From positions 1 through 51,936 of the forward strand of contig CAMLSX010000012.1 of assembly GCA_946484175.1 (NCBI GenBank): DNA of 51,936 nucleotides, in the 5' to 3' direction. The translations under genes were made by a program, and so were the position numbers. The notes beneath the pieces are model-generated. The model was given only the letters and a program-made list of their open reading frames with translations, searched no databases and was not told where the DNA came from. Of this stretch, positions 44,657 to 51,936 are shown piece by piece. Source of the stretch: an uncultured Clostridia bacterium (GTDB lineage Bacteria; Bacillota; Clostridia; Oscillospirales; Acutalibacteraceae). The number at the start of each line of letters is the position of its first letter. Position 1 is the first letter of the stretch.

Positions 44657-47062
44657 ATGAGATACGATCCCAAAGCAATTGAACCAAAATGGCAGGAAAA
44701 ATGGGAAGAGGCTGGTGTTTTCCACGCTTCCAATGATTCCGACAAGCCTAAATACTACACCCTGGTAGAATTCCCCTATCCCTCCGGACAGGGCCTGCAC
44801 GTGGGACATCCCCGCCCCTATACCGCACTGGACATCGTTTCCAGAAAACGCCGGATGCAGGGCTACAATGTACTGTACCCCATCGGCTGGGACGCTTTCG
44901 GCCTGCCCACCGAAAACTACGCCATCAAAAATCACGTGCACCCCGCCGAGGTGACCAAGCAGAATATTGCCCGCTTTAAAAAGCAGATCCAGTCTCTGGG
45001 TATTTCCTTTGACTGGAGCCGCGAGATCAACACCACCGATCCCGAGTACTACAAGTGGACCCAGTGGATTTTCCTCCAGCTGTTAAAGCATGGTTTGGCC
45101 TATAAGAAGGAAATGGCTGTGAACTGGTGTACTTCCTGTAAGTGCGTGCTGGCCAACGAAGAAGTCGTTAACGGCGTGTGCGAGCGCTGCGGCAGCGAGG
45201 TTGTCCGCAAGGTCAAATCCCAGTGGATGCTGAAAATCACCGAATACGCCCAGCGTCTGATTGACGATCTGGCACAGGTGGATTATCCCGAGCGGGTAAA
45301 AGCCCAGCAGATTAACTGGATTGGCCGTTCCACCGGCGCAGAGGTGGACTTCGACACCACTGCGGGTGATAAGCTGACGGTTTACACCACCCGTCCCGAT
45401 ACCCTGTATGGCGCCACCTACATGGTGGTTTCTCCCGAACACCCCTATCTGGAAAAGTGGGCTGACAAGCTGAACAACATGGATGAAATCCGTGCTTATC
45501 AGGCTGAAGCTGCCAGAAAGTCCGACTTTGAGCGTACCGAGGTTGTCAAAGAGAAGACCGGCGTGCGTCTGGACGGCGTTTCTGCGATTAATCCGCTGAC
45601 CGGCAAAGAGATCCCGATTTTCATCTCCGACTATGTGCTGGTATCCTATGGCACCGGCGCCATTATGGCTGTACCCGCTCATGATACCCGTGACTGGGAA
45701 TTTGCAAAGAAATTCAACCTGCCCATTATCGAAGTGGTAAAGGGCGGCGATGTGGAGAAGGAAGCCTTCACCGATTGTGAAACCGGTATCATGGTAAACT
45801 CCGGAATTCTGGACGGCCTGACCGTGGAAGATGCCAAGAAGCGCATTATCGAGCATCTGACTGAAAAGGGTATTGGTCATGAGAAGGTAAACTTCAAGCT
45901 CCGTGACTGGGTGTTCTCCCGTCAGCGTTACTGGGGCGAGCCGATTCCCGTGGTATACTGCGAGAAGTGCGGCTGGGTGCCCCTGCCGGAGGACCAGCTG
46001 CCCCTGACTTTGCCGGATGTGCAGTCCTATGAGCCTACCGATAACGGAGAATCCCCCCTGGCCCACATGACCGACTGGGTGAATACTATCTGCCCACACT
46101 GCGGCGGCCCTGCCCGCCGTGAAACCGATACCATGCCCCAGTGGGCCGGTTCTTCCTGGTACTTCCTGCGGTATATGGACCCCCACAACGACAAGGCGCC
46201 GGTAGGCAAAGAGGCCCTGGATTATTGGAACCGGGTAGACTGGTACAACGGCGGCATGGAGCACACCACCCTGCACCTGCTGTACAGCCGTTTCTGGCAT
46301 AAGTTCCTGTATGATATCGGCGTAGTCCCCACCGCTGAGCCTTATGCAAAGCGCACCAGCCACGGCATGATTCTGGGCGACAACGGCGAAAAGATGAGTA
46401 AGTCCCGCGGCAACGTGGTAAATCCTGATGATATCGTCAACGAGTACGGCGCTGATACCATGCGTCTGTATGAGATGTTCATCGGCGACTTTGAGAAGGC
46501 TGCTCCGTGGAACATCAACAGCCTGCGCGGCTGCCGCCGTTTCCTGGATCGTTATTGGAATCTGCAGGAAATCCTTATCGAAGGCGGGCTGCGTCCCGAA
46601 ATGGAGACCGTCTTCCACAAGACCATTAAGAAGGTCACCGAGGATATCGAGAGCCTGAAGTTTAACACCGCAATCGCTGCGCTGATGGCCCTGCTGAACG
46701 AGGTCGCCGATAAGGGTTCTATCACCAAGGAAGAACTGAAGATCTTCACCCTGCTGCTGAATCCCTTTGCCCCGCATATTACCGAAGAGATTTGGGCTGC
46801 AAATGCACTCGGCGAGGGTCTGGCTTCGGCAGCACAGTGGCCGGCATATGATGAAGCCAAGTGTAAGGATGCTACCGTAGAGATCGTAGTGCAGATCAAT
46901 GGTAAGCTGCGCGCCCGTCTGCAGGTTGCAGCGGATATCTCCAAGGAAGATGCTATTGCAGCAGCCAAGGCTGACGCAAAGATCGCTGCAGAGATCGACG
47001 GCAAGCGCATCGTGAAAGAGATCTATGTTCCCGGCAAGCTGGTGAACATCGTCGCAAAATAA
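44657..47062 (+). CDS. leuS: Leucine--tRNA ligase
   Basis: Class Ia synthetase. Motifs: the HIGH motif as HVGH in [15 protein letters not shown] near 50, the CP1 editing domain (about 220-390, with [19 protein letters not shown]), and KMSKS in [10 protein letters not shown] near 580. The C-terminal anticodon-binding domain ends in [14 protein letters not shown]-like sequence ([16 protein letters not shown]). From the ATG at 44657 (GGAG upstream) 801 residues, full length. Last gene of the T-box operon. Confidence 0.97.
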   Translation: MRYDPKAIEPKWQEKWEEAGVFHASNDSDKPKYYTLVEFPYPSGQGLHVGHPRPYTALDIVSRKRRMQGYNVLYPIGWDAFGLPTENYAIKNHVHPAEVTKQNIARFKKQIQSLGISFDWSREINTTDPEYYKWTQWIFLQLLKHGLAYKKEMAVNWCTSCKCVLANEEVVNGVCERCGSEVVRKVKSQWMLKITEYAQRLIDDLAQVDYPERVKAQQINWIGRSTGAEVDFDTTAGDKLTVYTTRPDTLYGATYMVVSPEHPYLEKWADKLNNMDEIRAYQAEAARKSDFERTEVVKEKTGVRLDGVSAINPLTGKEIPIFISDYVLVSYGTGAIMAVPAHDTRDWEFAKKFNLPIIEVVKGGDVEKEAFTDCETGIMVNSGILDGLTVEDAKKRIIEHLTEKGIGHEKVNFKLRDWVFSRQRYWGEPIPVVYCEKCGWVPLPEDQLPLTLPDVQSYEPTDNGESPLAHMTDWVNTICPHCGGPARRETDTMPQWAGSSWYFLRYMDPHNDKAPVGKEALDYWNRVDWYNGGMEHTTLHLLYSRFWHKFLYDIGVVPTAEPYAKRTSHGMILGDNGEKMSKSRGNVVNPDDIVNEYGADTMRLYEMFIGDFEKAAPWNINSLRGCRRFLDRYWNLQEILIEGGLRPEMETVFHKTIKKVTEDIESLKFNTAIAALMALLNEVADKGSITKEELKIFTLLLNPFAPHITEEIWAANALGEGLASAAQWPAYDEAKCKDATVEIVVQINGKLRARLQVAADISKEDAIAAAKADAKIAAEIDGKRIVKEIYVPGKLVNIVAK

Positions 47063-47130
47063 TTCGCGGGAAAGCCATATCAATACTCTTTTTACGCTAG
47101 AAAACGTTTTTCGACTGCTGGTTCGGTTGA

Positions 47131-47162
47131 GTCGTGTTGCTTGTTTCGGCAAACAACACGAC
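47131..47162. repeat. Hairpin between leuS and the XRE-cupin gene
   Basis: GTCGTGTT and AACACGAC form an 8-bp stem with an inner TGTTT/AAACA extension around CGGC. No clear T-run follows. Confidence 0.55.
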
Positions 47163-47207
47163 TGGACGCTCTTGGCAGAGAGTAGAACACCCCAGAGCAG
47201 AAAAAAC

Positions 47208-47237
47208 TTGAACATAAAAAATCTGTTACCGTAAAAA
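47208..47237 (+). promoter_or_regulatory. Possible promoter of the XRE-cupin gene with a 13-base inverted motif
   Basis: TTGAAC, 18 bases, TAAAAA. The -10 overlaps CTGTTACCGTAAA (47223-47235), which is the exact reverse complement of the motif at 43291-43303. Confidence 0.4.
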
Positions 47238-47265
47238 ATAAGATACGAAAGGGGCTGCGACCCAA

Positions 47266-47853
47266 ATGGAAGCAAGAGTACTCGAAATTTCCCAGCGTAT
47301 CCGGGAACTGCGCGAAATTTGTGATTTCACATTGAAAGAAATGGCGGAAGCACTGGAAATCTCCGTGGAGGATTATCAGGCTCATGAAGAAGGAAAGAAA
47401 GATTTCAATTTTACTTTTCTTTACAAATGTGCTGATAAATTCGGTGTGGATATCGTAGAGCTGCTCACCGGCCAGAATCCTCATCTGTCCTTTTACTGCA
47501 TTGTACGTAAAGATGAAGGTGTGGATATGCGCCGCCGCAAAGGCTTTACCTACAAACACTTGGGCTACCGGCTCAAGAATAAACTGGCCGAGCCGTTTTT
47601 GGTCACAGCACCCTTTATTCCAGAGGAGCAGAATACCCCGATTACCCTTTCTACCCATGCAGGCCAGGAATTTGACTATATTCTTTCCGGTTCTCTGAAA
47701 GTACAAATGGAGGGCCATACCGAGGTTTTGAAGGCCGGAGATTCTATTTTTTATGATTCCGGCCGCGGCCATGGCATGATCGCTACTGGTGGAGAGCCCT
47801 GCCAGTTTCTTGCCGTTGTCATCAAAGACCAGGAGGAAGAGAAATTATGCTGA
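47266..47853 (+). CDS. XRE-family regulator with cupin domain
   Basis: A DNA-binding regulator: helix-turn-helix at residues 8-65 (IRELREICDFTLKEMAEALEISVEDYQAHEEG) and a C-terminal cupin domain near 110-190 (LSTHAGQEFDYILSGSLKVQMEG, AGDSIFYDSGRGHGM). Such XRE-cupin proteins control metabolic genes next to them. It overlaps the acyl-CoA synthetase gene by seven bases and is likely to regulate it. AAAGGGG lies ahead of the ATG at a rather long distance. The ligand is unknown. Confidence 0.9.
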   Translation: MEARVLEISQRIRELREICDFTLKEMAEALEISVEDYQAHEEGKKDFNFTFLYKCADKFGVDIVELLTGQNPHLSFYCIVRKDEGVDMRRRKGFTYKHLGYRLKNKLAEPFLVTAPFIPEEQNTPITLSTHAGQEFDYILSGSLKVQMEGHTEVLKAGDSIFYDSGRGHGMIATGGEPCQFLAVVIKDQEEEKLC

Positions 47854-49490
47854 ATATTCATCAGAAATATTGCCGGGAAACCTTTTATGATGGCCAGCTG
47901 GTCGGGTTCGAGCCGGTGTATAACGATAATTTCAATTTTGCCTATGATGTGGTAGACGCGATTGCGCAGGCTGAACCGCTGCGCCGTGCTATGCTGTGGT
48001 GCAATGAGGCGGGCGAAAAGCATACCTTTACTTTTGAAGATATTTCAAAAGCGAGCAACCGTGCTGCGAACTATTTCTCTTCGCTGGGAATTGGCAGCGG
48101 TGACCGTGTGCTGCTGATTTTGAAACGTCATTATCAGTTCTGGTTTGCATTGCTGGGTCTTCACAAGCTGGGTGCTATAGGAATTCCCGCCACCAACCAG
48201 CTGACCAAAAAAGATATTGCCTATCGCTGCAATGCAGCTGGTGTAAAAGCAGTCATCTGCACTACCGATGGCGGCGTGACTGAGCATGTGGATTCTGCTA
48301 TGGCAGACTGCCCCACTGTAGAAGTGAAGATCAGTGTTCACGGCAAATACCGCGACTGGATGGATTTTGATGGGGAATACCGTAAATTTTCTGACTGCAT
48401 GAAGCGCGCAGAAACCCGTGTGTTCGACCCTATGCTCATTTATTTCACCTCAGGTACTACGGGCATGCCCAAAATGGTGTGTCATGATTTCACTTATCCC
48501 ATCGCACACATTGTTACTGCTAAATACTGGCAGAATGTCGTGCCGGACGGCTTGCATCTCACGATCTCCGATACCGGTTGGATGAAATCCATGTGGGGGA
48601 AGCTGTACGGCCAATGGTTTATGGAAGCCGGTATTTTTGTCTGTGACTTTGACCGTTTCCATGCAGAAGCAATTCTGCCTTTGTTTGCTAAATATAAAAT
48701 TACCACCTTCTGCGCGCCGCCTACCATGTACCGATTCTTCATTAAAGAAGATTTGTCTAAATATGATCTTTCTTCTTTAAAATATGCATGTATTGCAGGC
48801 GAGCCGCTGAATCCTGAAGTGTTCAATCAGTTCTATAAAGCCACGGGTCTAAAGCTGATGGAGGGCTTTGGTCAGAGTGAGACTACTCTGGTATTGTTCA
48901 ATCCCGTCGGTACTACACCCAAGCCCGGCTCTACCGGCCGTCCGAATCCGGCCTATCATGTTGACCTGATAGATCGAGAAGGACATAGTGTTCCCACCGG
49001 TGAAGTGGGTGAGATTGTCATCCGCACACCTGGCAGAAAGCCTGCCGGTTTGTTTAACGGCTATTATCTGGATAAAGAGCGCACCAATAGTGTTTGGAGC
49101 AATGATATCTATCACACTGGTGATACTGCATGGCGAGATGAGGACGGATATTTCTGGTATATCGGCCGGAATGATGATATCATCAAGTCTTCCGGTTATC
49201 GCATTGGACCGTTCGAGATCGAAAGCGTGCTGATGGAGCATCCGGCTGTACTGGAATGTGCCATCACGGGTGTTCCAGATCCTATCCGTGGACAGGTGGT
49301 AAAAGCTACAATTGTTCTGGCCAAGGGATACGAAGCCAGCGAAGAGCTGAAAAAGGAATTGCAGGTTTATGTAAAAAAACAGACCGCGCCTTATAAATAT
49401 CCCCGTGTGGTCGAATTTGTAACGGAACTGCCCAAGACTATCAGCGGAAAAATTCGCCGTATTGATATTCGTGGCGGTGCTGAACAATAA
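47847..49490 (+). CDS. AMP-binding acyl-CoA synthetase
   Basis: Activates a carboxylic acid to its CoA ester through an acyl-AMP. The P-loop is YFTSGTTGMPKM near 195, the A5 motif GFGQSETT near 338, the A7-A8 motifs HTGDTAW and GRNDDIIKSSGYRIGP near 425-450, and the catalytic Lys in KTISGKIRR at the end. 547 residues. The N-terminal FNFAYDVVDAIAQ resembles acetyl- and medium-chain acyl-CoA synthetases. The XRE-cupin plus AMP-binding pair recurs in gut Clostridia. The acid is not known. AGGAGG (in the preceding gene) is close to the ATG. Confidence 0.9.
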   Translation: MLNIHQKYCRETFYDGQLVGFEPVYNDNFNFAYDVVDAIAQAEPLRRAMLWCNEAGEKHTFTFEDISKASNRAANYFSSLGIGSGDRVLLILKRHYQFWFALLGLHKLGAIGIPATNQLTKKDIAYRCNAAGVKAVICTTDGGVTEHVDSAMADCPTVEVKISVHGKYRDWMDFDGEYRKFSDCMKRAETRVFDPMLIYFTSGTTGMPKMVCHDFTYPIAHIVTAKYWQNVVPDGLHLTISDTGWMKSMWGKLYGQWFMEAGIFVCDFDRFHAEAILPLFAKYKITTFCAPPTMYRFFIKEDLSKYDLSSLKYACIAGEPLNPEVFNQFYKATGLKLMEGFGQSETTLVLFNPVGTTPKPGSTGRPNPAYHVDLIDREGHSVPTGEVGEIVIRTPGRKPAGLFNGYYLDKERTNSVWSNDIYHTGDTAWRDEDGYFWYIGRNDDIIKSSGYRIGPFEIESVLMEHPAVLECAITGVPDPIRGQVVKATIVLAKGYEASEELKKELQVYVKKQTAPYKYPRVVEFVTELPKTISGKIRRIDIRGGAEQ

Positions 49491-49503
49491 ACAACAAGCA
49501 AAA

Positions 49504-49556
49504 AAGCCTTCCGAAAGTGCCTTAAAAAGCATTTTGGAGGGCTTTCAATTTCTTTT
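49504..49556 (+). terminator. Terminator after the acyl-CoA synthetase gene
   Basis: AAAGCCTTCC pairs with GGAGGGCTTT (with an inner AGTGC/GCATT extension), followed by TTTCTTTTTT. Confidence 0.8.
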
Positions 49557-49568
49557 TTATTGAAAAAA

Positions 49569-49610
49569 GAAGAGAAAAACACATAATATGTTTTTCTCTT
49601 CTCTTTTTTT
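49569..49610. terminator. Bidirectional terminator, synthetase / CYTH gene
   Basis: GAAGAGAAAAACA and TGTTTTTCTCTTC form a 13-bp perfect stem, with TCTTTTTTT after it on the plus strand and TTTTTTC on the minus strand. Confidence 0.88.
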
Positions 49611-50091
49611 AGGTATTGGAAGTCTCTAATCTGGTGCGCTGCCAGTAGGCGCTCATGCTGGAACCCGGCAGCTCAGTGATATCTTCTCCCAAAAATTCAG
49701 GAGGAATAAATGCATTTGCTTCCTCTACAGAGTCAAATTCTACTTCTGCATACATGAATTCTGTTTTGCTGCCGCTATCTACCAGATTACATTCCAGCTC
49801 ATAGCCTCCATACAGCTCATATACTCGAAATTCCTTGCGAATCATTTCGCCCGGCAGCAGATTTTTCAGTCGCTGAAAGGCGTCTTTTTCAAGCGGAAGT
49901 TCAACTTCTTCGCGCACCAGCGTGCCTTTGCCCTTGATGCAGAGCATATAGTTGGTTTTTCCGTTGATTGTTTTGCTGCGAATGCGCACCGCCGGAGTAA
50001 CAGAAAGATATCCCTGCTCGACCTCACTGCTTTCCAGCAACGGCAGCTGTTCCGGAAATTTTTCCAACAGGAATTTGCGTTCGATTTCCAT
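49609..50091 (-). CDS. CYTH-domain triphosphate tunnel protein
   Basis: A triphosphate-handling enzyme of the CYTH superfamily (class IV adenylate cyclase, thiamine triphosphatase and inorganic triphosphatase relatives). The N-terminal EIERKFLL signature with the metal-binding Glu residues is intact; alternating acidic and basic strands follow (VRIRSKTING, YMLCIKGKG, REEVELPL, RKEFRVY, ELECNLV, YAEVEFDSVEEAN). 160 residues, full length. Substrate unknown; simple tripolyphosphatase is most common in bacteria of this kind. Confidence 0.88.
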   Translation of the reverse strand: MEIERKFLLEKFPEQLPLLESSEVEQGYLSVTPAVRIRSKTINGKTNYMLCIKGKGTLVREEVELPLEKDAFQRLKNLLPGEMIRKEFRVYELYGGYELECNLVDSGSKTEFMYAEVEFDSVEEANAFIPPEFLGEDITELPGSSMSAYWQRTRLETSNT

Positions 50092-50164
50092 ATAGATACC
50101 CCTTCTCTGTTTTTATATGATAAAACGCTTTATGCTGTCTGAGAGAATTTAAAATGATGCAATA

Positions 50165-50674
50165 TCAGGCTTTCATAGAACCCAGTTTTCTCAGATTCTC
50201 ATTTTCTGCACGGAAGAGAAGCCATTCCGGATGCGGATTTGCTCCCATAGCCTGATAGAACTTCTGAGACGGGGTGTTCCAATCCAGACATACCCAATCC
50301 ATCCGGCTGCATCCTTCTTCCACTGCAATACCAGCTACGCAAATCAGCAGAGCTTTGCCGATTCCCTTGCCGCGCATTTCGGGCAACACAAAGATGTCCT
50401 CGAGATACAGGTTTTCGCGTCCCACAAAAGTAGAGAAGTTACGGAAATAAAGGGCATACCCCACCGGTTTGCCCTCATATTCTGCCAAAAGCACATCGGC
50501 ACGGCGGCGCACAAAAATCGATTCCCGCAAAGATTCCTCAGTTGCAACAACCTGATCTTCCATTTTCTCATATTTTGCAATTCCATGGATCAATTCCAGA
50601 ATCAAGGCACAGTCTTTTTCCTCTGCCTGACGAATTACGAGTCCTTCCACAGAATTTTCATATTGTTTTGACAT
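50165..50674 (-). CDS. GNAT-family N-acetyltransferase
   Basis: Transfers an acetyl group from acetyl-CoA to an amine. Residues 10-165 cover the GNAT fold; the acetyl-CoA loop is VLPEMRGKGIGKALL near 95. LEDIFVLPEMRGKGIG, the DWVCLDWNTPSQKFYQAMGA end and the WLLFR tail resemble the spermidine/thialysine acetyltransferase branch. GGAGG lies ahead of the ATG. The substrate is inferred only by this likeness. Confidence 0.85.
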   Translation of the reverse strand: MSKQYENSVEGLVIRQAEEKDCALILELIHGIAKYEKMEDQVVATEESLRESIFVRRRADVLLAEYEGKPVGYALYFRNFSTFVGRENLYLEDIFVLPEMRGKGIGKALLICVAGIAVEEGCSRMDWVCLDWNTPSQKFYQAMGANPHPEWLLFRAENENLRKLGSMKA

Positions 50675-50804
50675 TGAGATCTCCTCCTGATTCTACCAAA
50701 CATTTTTGCAGAATTTTATTATATCACACTTGAAAGCGGCAATCAATCAAGAAAATATAGGATTTCTCCACAGGTGGCGTTTTGACTTTCTTTGCAAAAA
50801 ACCC

Positions 50805-50833
50805 TTGCATTTTTGGGTAAGAAGTGATATAAT
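50805..50833 (+). promoter_or_regulatory. Promoter of the tRNA-Arg gene
   Basis: TTGCAT, 17 bases, TATAAT, about 30 bases before the tRNA 5' end. Confidence 0.85.
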
Positions 50834-50863
50834 CTTTTTTGCAAATTTCTTTTATAGACATAT

Positions 50864-50940
50864 CCGCCCGTGGCGAAGCTGGATATCGCAGCAGATTCCG
50901 ATTCTGAAGGCCGGGGGTTCGAATCCCTCCGGGCGGGCCA
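50864..50940 (+). tRNA. tRNA-Arg (anticodon CCG)
   Basis: Folds as a cloverleaf of 77 bases: acceptor CCGCCCG/CGGGCGG, D stem GCGA/TCGC, anticodon loop TTCCGAT with CCG at 50898-50900, T stem GGGGG/CCCTC around TTCGAAT, discriminator G and an encoded CCA. The first pair of the anticodon stem is a G-A mismatch. CCG reads the CGG arginine codon. Confidence 0.95.
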
Positions 50941-50941
50941 C

Positions 50942-50994
50942 AAAAAACCGCATGAGATAGCCATTTTTTGGTTGTTTCATGTGGTTTTTGTTTT
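50942..50994 (+). terminator. Terminator after tRNA-Arg
   Basis: AAAAACCGCATGA pairs with TCATGTGGTTTTT (one G-U pair), followed by GTTTTG. Confidence 0.85.
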
Positions 50995-51049
50995 GCTCAA
51001 AATACCGTAAAATGTCATATTATGCTGCCTTATAGCACTAAGATGCAAG

Positions 51050-51394
51050 TCAAAACAAGCTTGCGTCTGCATTCTGGCCTAGCTCCAGCATCTGCGTCAA
51101 CAGCTCCGGGAGCTTTTCGTCGTCCGCATATTGAATCTGAGAAAACAGCTCAATGGCCTGCTGCTGCACACCGGGATTTTGATTGGCCAGAGAAGTAATC
51201 AAGGCTTCTGGGAGTTCTATCCCAAAGGTGGAAAATACGCTGGTCAGTTCTTCTTCTTTCAGTTTTTTACCTTCTTCCAGATTTTGGAGAAGTTGGAGAG
51301 TCGCCTCCACCAGAGAGGCGATTTTGGAATCCAGCCCGGCAGCCAGTGCATCCGGTAGTTCAATTCCATATTGGCGGAAGGTTTCCTGCATCAC
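51050..51394 (-). CDS. Hypothetical protein with internal repeat, N-terminus cut at the join
   Basis: 114 residues, strongly acidic and helical, with two similar blocks: YGIELPDALAAGL near residue 9 and FGIELPEALITSL near 62, each followed by a helix. I do not recognise a family; such IELP(D/E)AL repeats occur in long phage or cell-surface proteins, so this may be the C-terminal end of a much longer gene. The frame begins right at the place where the plus-strand conjugation gene appears, which suggests that the rest of it is missing. No ribosome binding site is seen for its ATG. Confidence 0.5.
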   Translation of the reverse strand: MMQETFRQYGIELPDALAAGLDSKIASLVEATLQLLQNLEEGKKLKEEELTSVFSTFGIELPEALITSLANQNPGVQQQAIELFSQIQYADDEKLPELLTQMLELGQNADASLF

Positions 51395-51398
51395 CTGT

Positions 51399-51936
51399 GT
51401 AGGTATGATTTACGGGCAGCTCATCCAAATCCTCTATTTTGTAGCCGACCGAAAATATAAAGGCAGGCTGCCGGTACCTGTTCATCTGCTGATTGACGAG
51501 GCTCCAAACATTGCCCTGCCCACGGACAACTTCCTGCCATGGCTCTCCACCATGAGAAGCCGTGCCATATTCTGCAGCTACATCGCGCAGAACATGGCGC
51601 AGATCAAGGCGCTGTTCAAGGAGCAGTGGGAGTCCCTGGTGGGGTTGTGCGATGAGTTTCTCTACTTGGGCGGCAACGAGAAGGAAACCCACAAGTACGT
51701 CTCCGAGCTCATGGGCAAGGAAACGCTGGATACCAACACCTACGGCCACAGCCGTGGGCGAAGCGGCAGCTTCAGCGTCAACGACCAACAGACGGGCCGG
51801 GAACTGATGAGCCAGGATGAGCTGGCCGTCATGGACGGCGGCAAGTGCATCCTCCAGCTGCGCGGTGTGCGTCCTTTCCTATCGGATAAGTACGACATCA
51901 CCAAACACCCCAATTACAAATACACAGCCGATGCGG
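51399..51936 (+). CDS. VirD4/TraG-type conjugation coupling protein, partial at both ends
   Basis: An ATPase that brings DNA to a type IV secretion channel in conjugation. Reading from an ATG at 51405, IYGQLIQILYFVADRKYKGR is followed by the Walker B region VHLLIDEAPNIALPTDNFL, then AIFCSYIAQNMAQIKALF and ELMSQDELAVMDGGKCILQLRG. These match the C-terminal half of coupling proteins from Tn1549-like and related Firmicutes elements. The Walker A half that must come first is absent: upstream of about 51400 the sequence belongs to the unknown ORF. The 3' end runs out of the window. So it is a fragment, either from a real element boundary or from an assembly join. Confidence 0.85.

Noticed and set aside
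45083-47275. A 730-codon minus-strand frame opposite leuS
   Set aside because: A shadow of leuS codon use; no domain is seen, and leuS carries all synthetase motifs.
51360-51788. A 142-codon minus-strand frame opposite the coupling protein
   Set aside because: The plus strand has the VirD4/TraG motifs; the minus frame is its shadow.

Overview
The window is an ordinary, gene-dense stretch of a Clostridia chromosome, most likely from the order Oscillospirales (Ruminococcaceae/Oscillospiraceae type). This rests on the gene content and order (infC-rpmI-rplT with an ATT start; rnc-radical SAM-smc-ftsY; nadD-yqeK-rsfS-leuS behind a T-box; MurT/GatD; the NYN-LOTUS protein; DUF421/DUF4363), on Gram-positive style ribosome binding sites, and on hairpin-rich intergenic repeats. 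No marker in the window fixes a genus.

Layout. 1-7861: alaS (5' end outside the window), a 0.5-kb cassette of tandem hairpins, then hinT, a purine phosphoribosyltransferase, comEC, holA and rnmV on the plus strand. 7955-10017: murT-gatD on the minus strand; the GatD lacks the expected catalytic Cys and His. 10180-12331: an AT-rich islet with a probably broken secreted C39-like peptidase and a lipoprotein. 12391-18879: an Atg22/UMF1-like transporter, an FGGY sugar kinase with a candidate AraR-type operator, and a divergent GH3 glycosidase with swapped domain order. 19115-26035: ABC-F ATPase, an HPr-like protein without the active His, mtaB, a PdaA-like deacetylase, a NYN-LOTUS protein and a DUF421/DUF4363 pair.

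26150-36371: the infC-rpmI-rplT operon with tandem leader terminators, a SpoU-type rRNA methyltransferase, dprA, topA, trmFO, plsX, rnc and a radical SAM gene. 36378-47062: smc, ftsY, rdgB, yhbY, nadD, a DUF3592 membrane protein, and a T-box (CUC leucine specifier) ahead of yqeK-rsfS-leuS. 47266-50674: an XRE-cupin regulator with its acyl-CoA synthetase, a CYTH protein and a GNAT acetyltransferase. 50864-51936: tRNA-Arg(CCG), then a short unknown ORF that meets the 3' part of a conjugation coupling protein (VirD4/TraG), the edge of a mobile element or an assembly join.

Most genes serve translation (tRNA synthetases, tRNA and rRNA modification, ribosomal proteins), DNA replication and segregation, DNA uptake (comEC, dprA) and the cell wall. 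I do not see a clear new multi-gene system. The best leads are the MurT partner with a dead glutaminase site, the two-hairpin intergenic repeat with compensatory base changes, the leucine T-box that also controls yqeK and rsfS, and the broken join next to the tRNA.
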